A stretch of 64,000 bases of DNA from assembly GCA_036555615.1 (NCBI GenBank), contig DATBKZ010000034.1:1-64000 (forward strand), given 5' to 3'. Source of the DNA: SG8-41 sp036555615 (GTDB lineage: Bacteria; Pseudomonadota; Gammaproteobacteria; Burkholderiales; SG8-41). Position numbers and translations under genes: made by a program. Every line of letters begins with the position of its first letter. Within the stretch, counting starts at the first letter, position 1. Shown here in pieces: positions 50,691 through 59,197 of this stretch. A model generated the notes under the pieces. It ran no database searches. It worked only from the letters and a program-made list of their open reading frames with translations, and was not told the origin of the DNA.

Positions 50691-51457
50691 CGGCTGGTGT
50701 GGCCGATGGCGCCCGAAATCTTCTCGGCGGCCAGGCGCACCTGGGCGGCCCATGCCTTATTGAGCCGGTCGGAGGGCGCGGAGACGGAAAGGCCGGCGAC
50801 GAGCTTACCGTCGTCGTTGTAGATACCGGAGCCAATGCAGGACACGCCTTTCTCGGCTTCTTCGTTGTCGAACGCGTAGCCGAGGCGGCGGACCTTCTCG
50901 AGCTCTTTCGACAGGGCATCGATGTCGGTCAGGGTATTGTCGGTGTATCGGGGCAGGCCGGTGCGCCGCGCGTACTCGGTGCATTTCTCGGGGCCATCCT
51001 CGGCAAGAAAGATCTTTCCCACCGCGGTGATATGCAGCGGCGCGCGGGCGCCGATGATTTGAATGACGCGCATCATTGCGTTGCTGCCGGAGGTGCGCTC
51101 GATATAGACCACTTCGTCATCGTGGCGGACGGACAGGTTGATGGTCTCGCCCAGTTCCTGGTGGAGGTCCTGCATGTGGGGCAGAGCCTCTTGGCGCACG
51201 CTCAAGCGCGATTTCACGAGGTTGCCCAGCTCGAGCAGCCGGATGCCGAGGCGATAGGTGCCGGGCTCGATCCGGTCGACCAGGCGGTTGGCCACCAGCA
51301 CGGACAGAATGCGGTGCGCGGTGGAGGGGTGGAGGCGGGTTTCGGTAGCGAGCTGCTTGAGGTTGACCGGCGCGGTATGGGTGGATAGGGCCCGGAGCAG
51401 GCCCATCATGCGGTCGATGACCTGGATCGAGGATTTCTCTTCTTTTTGTCGAGCCAC
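50687..51457 (-). CDS. IclR-family transcriptional regulator
   Basis: 256 residues. N-terminal winged helix-turn-helix: VIDRMMGLLRALSTHTAPVN, LKQLATETRLHPSTAHRILS. The effector domain has INLSVRHDDEVVYIERTSGS and LSVSAPSDRLNKAWAAQV. In many bacteria IclR regulators control nearby catabolic genes, here potentially the aldolase/hydrolase block downstream or the composite lut operon. Divergent from greB. Confidence 0.92.
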   Translation of the reverse strand: MARQKEEKSSIQVIDRMMGLLRALSTHTAPVNLKQLATETRLHPSTAHRILSVLVANRLVDRIEPGTYRLGIRLLELGNLVKSRLSVRQEALPHMQDLHQELGETINLSVRHDDEVVYIERTSGSNAMMRVIQIIGARAPLHITAVGKIFLAEDGPEKCTEYARRTGLPRYTDNTLTDIDALSKELEKVRRLGYAFDNEEAEKGVSCIGSGIYNDDGKLVAGLSVSAPSDRLNKAWAAQVRLAAEKISGAIGHTSR

Positions 51458-51583
51458 GGCAGGGAGTTAAATCGAATCAGGCGGCCGATTTTACAATATG
51501 AAATCGGCAGCGACAATGAAAAGTAGCGTTTCCGGACGGCGCTAGGGGGAGTCCCAACAGGTATCGCGGTAATACGTTGTTTT

Positions 51584-51592
51584 TGCTATACT
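51584..51592 (+). promoter_or_regulatory. Extended -10 promoter of greB
   Basis: TGCTATACT (TG at 51584-51585, TATACT at 51587-51592) is an extended -10 element; no convincing -35. The predicted start near 51599 is 35 bases before the greB ATG. Confidence 0.5.
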
Positions 51593-51633
51593 ATGAGGCT
51601 CCTCCGCTCGAAACGCATCGCACTCACATTCCC

Positions 51634-52266
51634 ATGAGCAAGACAGCGACTCCCTCGCGTAATCGCAATGGCAACGGGCGCCACGTCAGCGGGCGCAACG
51701 GCAATGGGCGTAACGGCAGCGCTCACGGCCGCAACGGCAATGGACGCGCCACGGCAGCTGCCGTGGCGGCGGCGCCGGAAGTCAAGAACTATATGACGTC
51801 GCAGGGTTATGCGCGCTTGAAGACCGAGCTCACGAAGCTGCTCGACGCCGAGCGCCCCGAGCTGGTCAAGACCATCCAGTGGGCGGCCTCCAACGGCGAT
51901 CGCTCCGAGAACGGCGATTATCTCTACGGCAAGCGGCGGCTGCGGGAGATCGACCGGCGGATCCACTATCTCAACAAGCGCCTCGACAGTGCCGAAGTCG
52001 TCGATCCGGCGCGGCGGGGCGACTCCGACCAGATATTCTTTGGTGCCACAGTTACCTACGCCTACGTGCGCGGCGGGCGCGAGGAGCGCACGGTCACCAT
52101 CGTGGGCGTGGATGAGGTGGATGTGAAGCGCGGCCAGGTGAGCTGGCTTTCGCCCATCGCGCGGGTCCTGCTCAAGCGGCGCAGCGGCGACGTCGTGACG
52201 CTGGCCACTCCTGCCGGCGAGGCCGAGATCGAGATCATCGGCGTCCGCTACGCGGCGTCCGCCTAG
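51634..52266 (+). CDS. greB: Transcription elongation factor GreB with an Asn/Gly/Arg tail
   Basis: 210 residues from ATG 51634. GreB rescues stalled RNA polymerase. The coiled-coil domain holds MTSQGYARLKTELTKLLDAE, TIQWAASNGDRSENGDYLYG (tip acidic residues) and the FKBP-like C-terminal domain RRSGDVVTLATPAGEAEIEI. About 45 extra residues at the N-terminus are low-complexity (RNRNGNGRHVSGRNGNGRNG); known GreB proteins begin near the MTSQGY stretch. This arginine- and glycine-rich tail resembles nucleic-acid-binding RGG/NG repeats. Confidence 0.9.
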   Translation: MSKTATPSRNRNGNGRHVSGRNGNGRNGSAHGRNGNGRATAAAVAAAPEVKNYMTSQGYARLKTELTKLLDAERPELVKTIQWAASNGDRSENGDYLYGKRRLREIDRRIHYLNKRLDSAEVVDPARRGDSDQIFFGATVTYAYVRGGREERTVTIVGVDEVDVKRGQVSWLSPIARVLLKRRSGDVVTLATPAGEAEIEIIGVRYAASA

Positions 52267-52397
52267 GCACTCTCCATCCCGCCCGTTGCCGGTCGGCGGG
52301 CGCACCGATACCATCTGTTAAGTCCGGGCGCAAAGCGCCGGCTTAACTGCGCGCGTTCGAATGGACAGGATGCTGCCGTTCAACGCGCGCCCCGACA

Positions 52398-53372
52398 TTG
52401 ACCGTCTCGTTCTTTACCGCCGCCCTTTCCGCCTGGCGCGCCGCGCATGTCGCCGTGCCCGAGCTGCGCGCCGATAGCGTCCCGCTCGAAGGCGTAGTAA
52501 AGCTCTCCATCAAGGCGGTGCCAGACGCGCGCACGGCCGACAACCTCGGGACCGAGCGCGAGGGCACCGGCGTCGTGTTCGGTGAAAAGGGCCTCATCCT
52601 CACCATCGGCTACCTGATCCTCGAGGCGGGCTCCGTATTGGTGGTGGCCGGGGACGGGCGCGTATTTCCCGCGAGCGTCGTCGGCTACGACCACGCCACG
52701 GGCTTTGGCGTGCTGCGTGCGGGCATCGACTGCCGGCCCCTGGAGGTGGGCAGCTCGGCGGACGTCAGGGAGCTTGCTACGGTCCTGGTCGCGGCGCACG
52801 GCGCTGCCGGGGGCGCCTCGCGCGCCTGCGTCGTGGCGCGGCGCCGCTTCACTGGCTGGTGGGAGTACATGATCGACGGCGGGATTTTCACCGCGCCACC
52901 GCGTTTCGAGCACAGCGGAGCGGCCCTTCTCGACGCTGAGGGCAAGCTGGTGGGGGTGGGTTCGCTGTGGGTCAGCGACGCGCTCGAAATCGGAGCGGCG
53001 TTCCCGGGCAACATGTTCGTCCCGATCGATCTCCTCAAGCCGCTGCTCGAGGACCTGCTCACCACCGGCCGGCGGCGCGAACCGCCACGACCCTGGCTCG
53101 GCGTGTATTCCGAGGAGATCCAGGGACACGTGGTGGTGACGCGGGTGCTGCCGCAATCCCCGGCGGAGCAGGCGGGCCTCGCGCGCGGGGACGTCATCCT
53201 CGGGGTCGGCGGACAGGCGGTGGGACGCCAGAGCGAGTTCTATCAGAGGCTATGGGCGGCCGGCGATGCAGGCGCTCCCGTCGTCCTGCACGTGCTGCAC
53301 AAGAAGACCGTGCGGCAGCTGACGGTGCATTCGATGGACCGCATGGCGTTTCTGCGCCCGTGGCGCAGCTGA
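52398..53372 (+). CDS. Trypsin-like (S1C/HtrA-type) PDZ protein with a degenerate catalytic triad
   Basis: 324 residues from TTG 52398. The HtrA fold is recognisable: GTGVVFGEKGLILTIGYLIL (beta-barrel entry), SGAALLDAEGKLVGVGSLWV, then a C-terminal PDZ domain (PPRPWLGVYSEEIQGHVVVT, SPAEQAGLARGDVILGVGGQ). In active HtrA the first stretch reads ...ITNxHVV; here it is TIGYLI, so the catalytic His is replaced by Tyr. The Asp region (DHATGFGVLR) is also altered, although the Ser loop EHSGAALLD keeps Ser. A chaperone or adaptor role is likely. No signal peptide is evident from the TTG start. Confidence 0.78.
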   Translation: MTVSFFTAALSAWRAAHVAVPELRADSVPLEGVVKLSIKAVPDARTADNLGTEREGTGVVFGEKGLILTIGYLILEAGSVLVVAGDGRVFPASVVGYDHATGFGVLRAGIDCRPLEVGSSADVRELATVLVAAHGAAGGASRACVVARRRFTGWWEYMIDGGIFTAPPRFEHSGAALLDAEGKLVGVGSLWVSDALEIGAAFPGNMFVPIDLLKPLLEDLLTTGRRREPPRPWLGVYSEEIQGHVVVTRVLPQSPAEQAGLARGDVILGVGGQAVGRQSEFYQRLWAAGDAGAPVVLHVLHKKTVRQLTVHSMDRMAFLRPWRS

Positions 53373-53393
53373 CGCCGCCACGCGGCAACGTCC

Positions 53394-54773
53394 TCAAGCT
53401 CCCGTTCTTTTTCGCGCCTGGCGCGGAGCGTAGTCGTCGGGGGCGCCGGGTGGTATCGGCGGGTGTGCCTTGAGGCTTTGCTGGAATTCGTGGATCAGGC
53501 GGCGCATCGGCGTGCGCACCCAGCTCGAGGCGGTGTGAACGTCAGTTTCCTCCTTGGGGTCCTGCACCAGGTTGAAGACGAGGGGTGACTCGAGGTGGTT
53601 CGGGCCGGCGTTGGGCTCGGCCTCCCAGACCAGATGCATTTTCCAGTTGCGCCACTTGACGGCGCGCAACTCCTGCTTGATGAAATAGACGAATCCTTCG
53701 CGGCCCGATTTTTTCCGTGTTCCGAGGAAGAAATCGAGCTGGTCGACGCCGTCCACCGGCCGGTCGGTGGGCACCTGCGCGCCGGCGACGTGCCCGAGAG
53801 TGGTATAGAGGTCGGTCACGTGGACGATCTCGTTGCTGACCCGGCCCGGCGATATCCGCCCCGGCCAGCGGGCGATGAACGGCGCGCGCATTCCGCCTTC
53901 CATGGCCGTGTGATAGGTACCCGTCCACGGTCCCGCGGTGCCCCGCCACGGGCGGCGGAATTCCGGCCCATTGTCGCTCGCGAAGATGAGAAGCGTATTG
54001 GCGGCGATCTTCAATGCGTCGACGCCATCCACGATCTGCCCGACCCGGTGGTCCATCTCGGCCACGGAATCGGCAAAGTCCCCGCATCCGGTCTTTCCGG
54101 CGAAGTCCGGGTGGGGGAGCGTGGGATAGTGAAGCTGCGTAATCGGCACGTACGCGAAAAACGGCCGCTTTGCCTTCGCCTGGCGCTTCATGAATGCAAG
54201 CGCGTGCGTGACGAGCTCGGAGTCGATGCGCCGGCGCATCGCGAGGTCGTAGACGGCGACGTTGCGCGGCCGGCGCTTTTTCGCCGACTCCATGACGTAG
54301 GGCAGAGGCGTCGCCCGCGGATCGTAGCCGGGCGAGCTCGTGAACATGCTCTCGTTGGTGGTGCGCGGGATGCCGTACCACTCGTCAAAGCCACGGTCGG
54401 TCGGATAGCGCCCCGCGCGGTCGCCGAGATGCCATTTGCCGTGGATCGCGGCCGCATAGCCGCGCGCCGACAGCAGTTGCGCCAGCGTGACTTCCCACGG
54501 AACGATGCCCTGCGGCAGCCCGGCGGGCACGGCCTGGAGAGCGCCGGTGCGGATCGGGTGCCGGCCCGTCATCAGCGCGGAGCGCGTCGGCACGCAATCG
54601 CTCTCGACGTTGAAATTGAGCAGCCGCAGCCCCTCGGACGCGAGGCGGTCGATGCGCGGCGTCGGCGCGCCGCGCAATTCTCCGCCGCCGTAGCAGCCGA
54701 GCTCGCCCCAGCCGAGGTTGTCGGCCAGGATCAGAACGATATTGGGCGGAGAAGCTTCCCGGGACCGTGCCAT
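53394..54773 (-). CDS. Arylsulfatase-type sulfatase
   Basis: About 459 residues from ATG 54773 (an upstream ATG at 54809 adds 12 residues). The formylglycine motif is CVPTRSALMTGRHPI (CxPxR; Cys near residue 60), preceded by NIVLILADNLGWGELGCYGG (metal Asp). IFASDNGPEFRRPW and GKWHLGDRAGRYPTDRGF fit class I sulfatases. No signal peptide is evident, and no formylglycine-generating enzyme lies in the window. It could release sulfate from organic esters. Confidence 0.85.
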   Translation of the reverse strand: MARSREASPPNIVLILADNLGWGELGCYGGGELRGAPTPRIDRLASEGLRLLNFNVESDCVPTRSALMTGRHPIRTGALQAVPAGLPQGIVPWEVTLAQLLSARGYAAAIHGKWHLGDRAGRYPTDRGFDEWYGIPRTTNESMFTSSPGYDPRATPLPYVMESAKKRRPRNVAVYDLAMRRRIDSELVTHALAFMKRQAKAKRPFFAYVPITQLHYPTLPHPDFAGKTGCGDFADSVAEMDHRVGQIVDGVDALKIAANTLLIFASDNGPEFRRPWRGTAGPWTGTYHTAMEGGMRAPFIARWPGRISPGRVSNEIVHVTDLYTTLGHVAGAQVPTDRPVDGVDQLDFFLGTRKKSGREGFVYFIKQELRAVKWRNWKMHLVWEAEPNAGPNHLESPLVFNLVQDPKEETDVHTASSWVRTPMRRLIHEFQQSLKAHPPIPPGAPDDYAPRQARKRTGA

Positions 54774-54882
54774 CGTGATCTTCTGGCATGTGGCGCAGCG
54801 CCCCCGCATCGTAGCATGGCGGCGGATGCCGTCGATTCCCCGCTGCGCCGCGCGGCGCGCCGGTCGACGGCGCTTTTTCTGC

Positions 54883-54888
54883 GATAAT
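54883..54888 (+). promoter_or_regulatory. Possible -10 of the lut operon
   Basis: GATAAT 79 bases before the lutA ATG, within an otherwise GC-rich gap. No convincing -35 at 16-18 bases. Confidence 0.3.
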
Positions 54889-54966
54889 TACCCCCGCCCG
54901 CGGTCGGGCGCCGACGCAAGAGCGCGGCGGTCCGGTCACCACTCACCAGTCACGTTTTTCCGAACC

Positions 54967-55722
54967 ATGCGCGTCGGCCTTTTCGTCACCTGCCTCGTGG
55001 ACCTGATGCGGCCGCGTATCGGGTTTGCCGCGATCCGGCTGCTGGAGGCCGCGGCATGCGAGGTGGTGGTCCCGCGCACGCAGACCTGCTGCGGCCAGCC
55101 GGGGTACAACGCCGGGGACCGCGCCTCCGCGCGGGCGCTCGCGGCCAAGGTGCTCGACGAGTTCGAAGGCGTAGATCATGTCGTCGTCCCCTCTGGCTCC
55201 TGTGGCGGAATGATCCGCATGCATTACCCGGACCTGTTCCGGGACTCCCCCCTCGAGCTCGAGCGCGTTCGCAAGCTGTGCGACCGGACCTACGAGCTTA
55301 CGGATTTCCTGGTCAATGTCGCGAAGCTCGAGGCCATTCCCGCCGCGTTCTCCGGGACCGTGACCTACCACGACTCGTGCGCGGGGCTGCGCGAGCTCGG
55401 CATCAAGTCCCAGCCGCGGGCGCTGCTCGCGAAATTGCCGGGAGTCACGCTGAAGGAGATGGGGGAGGCCGAGACCTGCTGCGGCTTCGGCGGCACCTTC
55501 GCTTTGAAGTTCGGCGAGATCTCCGCCCACATCGCCGGGCGCAAGTGCGCCAACATCGCCGCCAGCGGCGCAGATGCCGTGGTGCTGGGGGACCTGGGCT
55601 GCATGCTCAACATCGAGGGCCGGCTGCGGCGGGGCGGGGACATGAAGACCCGGGTGCTCCACATCGCCGAGGTCCTCGCCGGCGCGGCGGGAGCCGAGGC
55701 GCGCCCCGTGCCAGGCGACTGA
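54967..55722 (+). CDS. lutA: LutA-type (Fe-S)-binding oxidoreductase subunit
   Basis: 251 residues. Two CCG cysteine-rich motifs (TQTCCGQPGYNAGDR and EAETCCGFGGTFALKFGEI) typical of LutA/YkgE-like Fe-S proteins that with LutB and LutC oxidise L-lactate, electrons passing to the quinone pool. ATG 54967 follows the TTTTTCCGAACC region. Here LutA, LutB and LutC are split apart by other genes (see neighbouring entries). Alternatively it works with other 2-hydroxyacids. Confidence 0.88.
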   Translation: MRVGLFVTCLVDLMRPRIGFAAIRLLEAAACEVVVPRTQTCCGQPGYNAGDRASARALAAKVLDEFEGVDHVVVPSGSCGGMIRMHYPDLFRDSPLELERVRKLCDRTYELTDFLVNVAKLEAIPAAFSGTVTYHDSCAGLRELGIKSQPRALLAKLPGVTLKEMGEAETCCGFGGTFALKFGEISAHIAGRKCANIAASGADAVVLGDLGCMLNIEGRLRRGGDMKTRVLHIAEVLAGAAGAEARPVPGD

Positions 55723-55737
55723 CACGAGTGACGATTC

Positions 55738-56664
55738 ATGAGAATCGTATTCATGGGTTCGGGCGGCGTCGGGGGATTGATCGGCGCGCGCCTTGCGCAG
55801 GCAGGCTGCGACGTGTCCTTCATCGCGCGCGGCGCGCATCTTGCGGCAATGCGTGAGCATGGGCTCACGCTCGAAAGCCCGGTCGGCAACGTGCATCTGC
55901 CCAAGGTGCGGGTGACCGATGACCCCGGCTCCCTCAAGGGCCCGTTTGATCTCGTCATCTTTGCCGTCAAGCTCTGGGACACCGAGGCCGCGGCGCGCTC
56001 GATCCTGCCGCTGCTGGGGCCGGATACCGGCTTTCTGTCGCTGCAGAACGGCGTGCGCAAGGACGAGGTGCTGCGACCCATCGTCGGCGAGAACGCGCTG
56101 ATGGGCGGCGTTGCGTACATGGGCACCGCGATTTCCCGCCCCGGCGTGATCCAGCACACCGGCACGATGCAACGGGTGGTGTTTGGTGAATACGACGGCC
56201 GGCGCTCGACGCGCGCCGAAGCGCTGCTCGAATGGCTGAAGAAGACCAGCATCGACGCCAGGATCTCCGACGACGTCCGCCGCTCGATCTGGGAGAAATT
56301 CGTGTTCCTGGTCGGCATGGCCGCGGTCACGGCGAGCATCCGTCTGCCCCTCGGGCCGATCCTCGCGCACCCGCTGACCCGCCAGCTCTATCTCGACGCG
56401 ATGCGGGAAGCGGCCGCGGTGGGACGGGCGCACGGCGTGCGCCTGCCGGAGGACATCGCCGAGGAGCGGTTGGCGTTCAGCGACACGCTGCCGGCGACGA
56501 TGACTGCTTCGCTGCAGCTCGATCTCGAGCGCGGAAATCCGCTGGAAGTGGAGTGGCTGTCGGGCTCGGTGGTCGATCTCGGCGCGGCGGCTGGCGTGCC
56601 GACACCCATCCACCGCGTGGTGCGGGACATCCTGACCCTGCACGCGCGGGGCAGAAAGGCGTGA
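55738..56664 (+). CDS. Ketopantoate reductase-like (PanE/ApbA) dehydrogenase
   Basis: 308 residues. The Rossmann motif MGSGGVGGLIGARLAQAG and the catalytic-lysine region SIWEKFVFLVGMAAVTASIR, LERGNPLEVEWLSGSVVDLG (substrate-binding) are PanE/ApbA-like. The position inside a catabolic operon, plus the presence of panB/panC elsewhere, suggests an alternative 2-hydroxy/2-keto acid substrate, though a true ketopantoate reductase cannot be excluded. It overlaps the next start (GTGA). Confidence 0.85.
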   Translation: MRIVFMGSGGVGGLIGARLAQAGCDVSFIARGAHLAAMREHGLTLESPVGNVHLPKVRVTDDPGSLKGPFDLVIFAVKLWDTEAAARSILPLLGPDTGFLSLQNGVRKDEVLRPIVGENALMGGVAYMGTAISRPGVIQHTGTMQRVVFGEYDGRRSTRAEALLEWLKKTSIDARISDDVRRSIWEKFVFLVGMAAVTASIRLPLGPILAHPLTRQLYLDAMREAAAVGRAHGVRLPEDIAEERLAFSDTLPATMTASLQLDLERGNPLEVEWLSGSVVDLGAAAGVPTPIHRVVRDILTLHARGRKA

Positions 56665-57761
56665 TCACCCCGTCCCAGCTTACCGTGAGGAGCCTCCGCA
56701 CCGAGGCGGTGATGGTGCCGATGACCTACGTGCTTGGCACCAGCCAGCAGGCGCTGCGCGAGGCGCCGCTGCTGCTCGTGGACCTCGAGACCGAAGAGGG
56801 CGTGACCGGCCGCGCTTACCAGTTCTGCTACGTGCCTGCTGCCGCCGCGGCGATCGTGGTGATGCTCGGGGAAGTGCTGCGCACCGTGAAGGGCGCGCGG
56901 GTCGATCCGGAAGCGCTGTGGGCGAAGCTCGCGAAGCGCTTCGTGCTGATCGGCGTCCAGGGCGTCGTCCGCATGGCACTGGCGATGTTCGACGTCGCGG
57001 CATGGGATGCGCTCGCCCGGGCGGCCGGCAAGCCGCTCGCTTCGCTTCTCGGGGGAGCGCCCCGCGCGGTGCCTGCGTACAACAGCTGCGGCCTGGGCCT
57101 GAAGGAGGATCCCGGCGCCGTGGCGGACGAGGCGGAGAAGCTGCTTGCCGGCGGCTTCCGCGCGATCAAGCTCCGCCTGGGCTATCCAACGCTCGAGGAC
57201 GATATCGCGGCGGCGCGCGCGGTGCGCTCCCGCATCCCCGCCCACATCGCGCTGATGGTGGATTACAACCAGGCGCTCACCGTCGAGGAGGCGATCCGGC
57301 GCGGCCGCGCGCTGGAGGGTGAGGGCATCTACTGGATCGAGGAGCCCGTCCGGCACGACGATCTCTCGGGATGCGCGGAGGTCGCGCGCGCGCTGGCGAC
57401 GCCGGTCCAGATCGGAGAGAACTTCTCGCTCCCGAGCGACCTGGAACGGGCGCTCGCCGCGCAGGCCTGCGACTACGTGATGCCGGATCTCGAGCGCATC
57501 GGCGGCGTCACCGGCTGGCGGCGCGCGGCCGGGCTTGCCGCGGCCAGGGGGATGCAGATGTCCTCGCATCTCTACCCGGAGGTGAGCGCGCATCTCCTTG
57601 CGGCGACGCCGACGGCGCACTGGCTGGAGTACGTCGATTGGGCCAACGCCATAGTCGAGGAGCCGCTGCGGGTCGTCGACGGCGCCGCGATACTCGGCAG
57701 CCGGCCCGGCAACGGTCTCGCTTGGAATCAGGAAGCGGTCCGCCGCTACCGCATGAACTGA
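56661..57761 (+). CDS. Enolase-superfamily (mandelate racemase-like) protein
   Basis: 366 residues from GTG 56661, overlapping the previous stop. The N-terminal capping domain (QQALREAPLLLVDLETEEGV) and the TIM barrel with FRAIKLRLGYPTLEDDIAAA (K-x-R loop, acid/base), ALMVDYNQALTVEEAIRRGR (metal Asp), YWIEEPVRHDDLSG (metal Glu), IGENFSLPSDLE and SSHLYPEVSAHLLAATPTAH are clear. Mandelate racemase-like members dehydrate or epimerise sugar acids; the substrate is undetermined. Confidence 0.87.
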   Translation: MITPSQLTVRSLRTEAVMVPMTYVLGTSQQALREAPLLLVDLETEEGVTGRAYQFCYVPAAAAAIVVMLGEVLRTVKGARVDPEALWAKLAKRFVLIGVQGVVRMALAMFDVAAWDALARAAGKPLASLLGGAPRAVPAYNSCGLGLKEDPGAVADEAEKLLAGGFRAIKLRLGYPTLEDDIAAARAVRSRIPAHIALMVDYNQALTVEEAIRRGRALEGEGIYWIEEPVRHDDLSGCAEVARALATPVQIGENFSLPSDLERALAAQACDYVMPDLERIGGVTGWRRAAGLAAARGMQMSSHLYPEVSAHLLAATPTAHWLEYVDWANAIVEEPLRVVDGAAILGSRPGNGLAWNQEAVRRYRMN

Positions 57762-59197
57762 TGCAGATCACGTCCATGCACTTCAAGGCGGCGGCGAGCG
57801 CCAAGCTCGCGGACGCCAACCTCCAGTCCGCGCTGAACCGGCTGCAGGGCAATTTCGTGCGCGGTCGCGCGGACCGCGTCGCCGAGCTCGGCAATTACGA
57901 GGAGATCCGCACGGCAGCCGCCGCCATCCGCGATCGCGCGCTCGCCGACCTCGATCTCTACCTGCGGGAATTCGAGCGCAACGCGATCGCGCGCGGGGCC
58001 GTCGTGCACTGGGCGGGAAGCCGCACGGATGTGAACGCCATCGTGTGCGAAATCGCGCGCCGGCACGGCGTGAAGAAGGCGGTCAAGTCGAAGTCCATGG
58101 TGACCGAGGAGTGCGCATTGAACGACGCGCTTGCGGCCGCCGGCATCGAGGTCGTCGAGACCGACCTGGGCGAATACATCCTGCAGCTCGCCGGGGAGCC
58201 GCCATCGCACATCGTCGCCCCGGTGGTGCACAAGACGCGTGACGAGGTATCGGATCTGTTCGAGGCAAAGCACGGCACGCCGCGCAAGACCGACATCGCG
58301 GCGTTGACGCGGGAAGCGCGGGAAATGCTGCGCCAGCATTTCGTCACCGCGGACATGGGCATCTCGGGCGCGAATTTCGTCGTCGCCGAGACCGGCTCGA
58401 CGTTGATCGTCACCAACGAGGGCAACGGCCGCATGGTGACGACGCTCCCACGGGTGCACGTCGCGATCACCGGCATCGAGAAGGTGGTGCCGACGCTGGA
58501 GGACGTGGCGACGTTGATGCGTCTTCTGCCGGCGCACGGAACGGGACAGACCATCTCCAATTACATCTCGATCACCACCGGCGTGAAGGGGGAGGGCGAA
58601 CGCGACGGGCCGGAGCATTTCCACGTCATCCTGCTCGATGGCGGGCGGGCCGATCTGCTCGGAAGCGACCTGCAGCCCATGCTGCGCTGCATCCGCTGCG
58701 GCGCGTGCATGAATCACTGCCCGGTGTACCAGAGCGTGGGCGGGCACGCCTACGGGTGGGTCTATCCCGGCCCGATGGGCTCGGTGCTGACGCCGAGCTA
58801 CGTCGGGCTGGAGAACGCGCTCGATCTGCCCAACGCCGCGACGCTGTGCAATCAATGCGGGGTGGTGTGCCCGGTCAGAATCCCGCTGCCCGATCTCATG
58901 CGGAAGCTGCGCGAGCGGCAGTTCGAGCGGGGGCTCAAGCCGTGGCCGGAGCGATTCGGACTCGCGCTGTGGAGCTGGGCGGCGCGGCGCCCGGCGATCT
59001 ATGCGATGATGTCGGCGCTTGGCGCGCGCATCCTGTCTGTTCTCGGGGGGCGGGGCAAGCGGATCCGTCATCTTCCTCTCGCCGGCGGCTGGACCGGCGG
59101 GCGCGATTTGCCGGCGCCGGCGGGCCGCACCTTCCGCGAGCTGTACCGGATGCGGCGCAACCGGGGTGGGGGTAGTCCCACCGAGGACATGCCATGA
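57761..59197 (+). CDS. lutB: LutB-type Fe-S protein
   Basis: 478 residues starting one base into the enolase stop (TGATG). The N-terminal LutB/LldF domain (HWAGSRTDVNAIVCEIARRH, ITGIEKVVPTLEDVATLMRL) is followed by two 4Fe-4S motifs, CIRCGACMNHCPVYQSVGGH and LCNQCGVVCPVRIPLPDLM. Part of the LutABC lactate oxidase complex. It overlaps mmsA by four bases (ATGA). Confidence 0.9.
   Translation: MQITSMHFKAAASAKLADANLQSALNRLQGNFVRGRADRVAELGNYEEIRTAAAAIRDRALADLDLYLREFERNAIARGAVVHWAGSRTDVNAIVCEIARRHGVKKAVKSKSMVTEECALNDALAAAGIEVVETDLGEYILQLAGEPPSHIVAPVVHKTRDEVSDLFEAKHGTPRKTDIAALTREAREMLRQHFVTADMGISGANFVVAETGSTLIVTNEGNGRMVTTLPRVHVAITGIEKVVPTLEDVATLMRLLPAHGTGQTISNYISITTGVKGEGERDGPEHFHVILLDGGRADLLGSDLQPMLRCIRCGACMNHCPVYQSVGGHAYGWVYPGPMGSVLTPSYVGLENALDLPNAATLCNQCGVVCPVRIPLPDLMRKLRERQFERGLKPWPERFGLALWSWAARRPAIYAMMSALGARILSVLGGRGKRIRHLPLAGGWTGGRDLPAPAGRTFRELYRMRRNRGGGSPTEDMP

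Noticed and set aside
53394..54773. Sulfatase as phosphatase or alkaline phosphatase
   Set aside because: The CxPxR formylglycine motif is specific for sulfatases.
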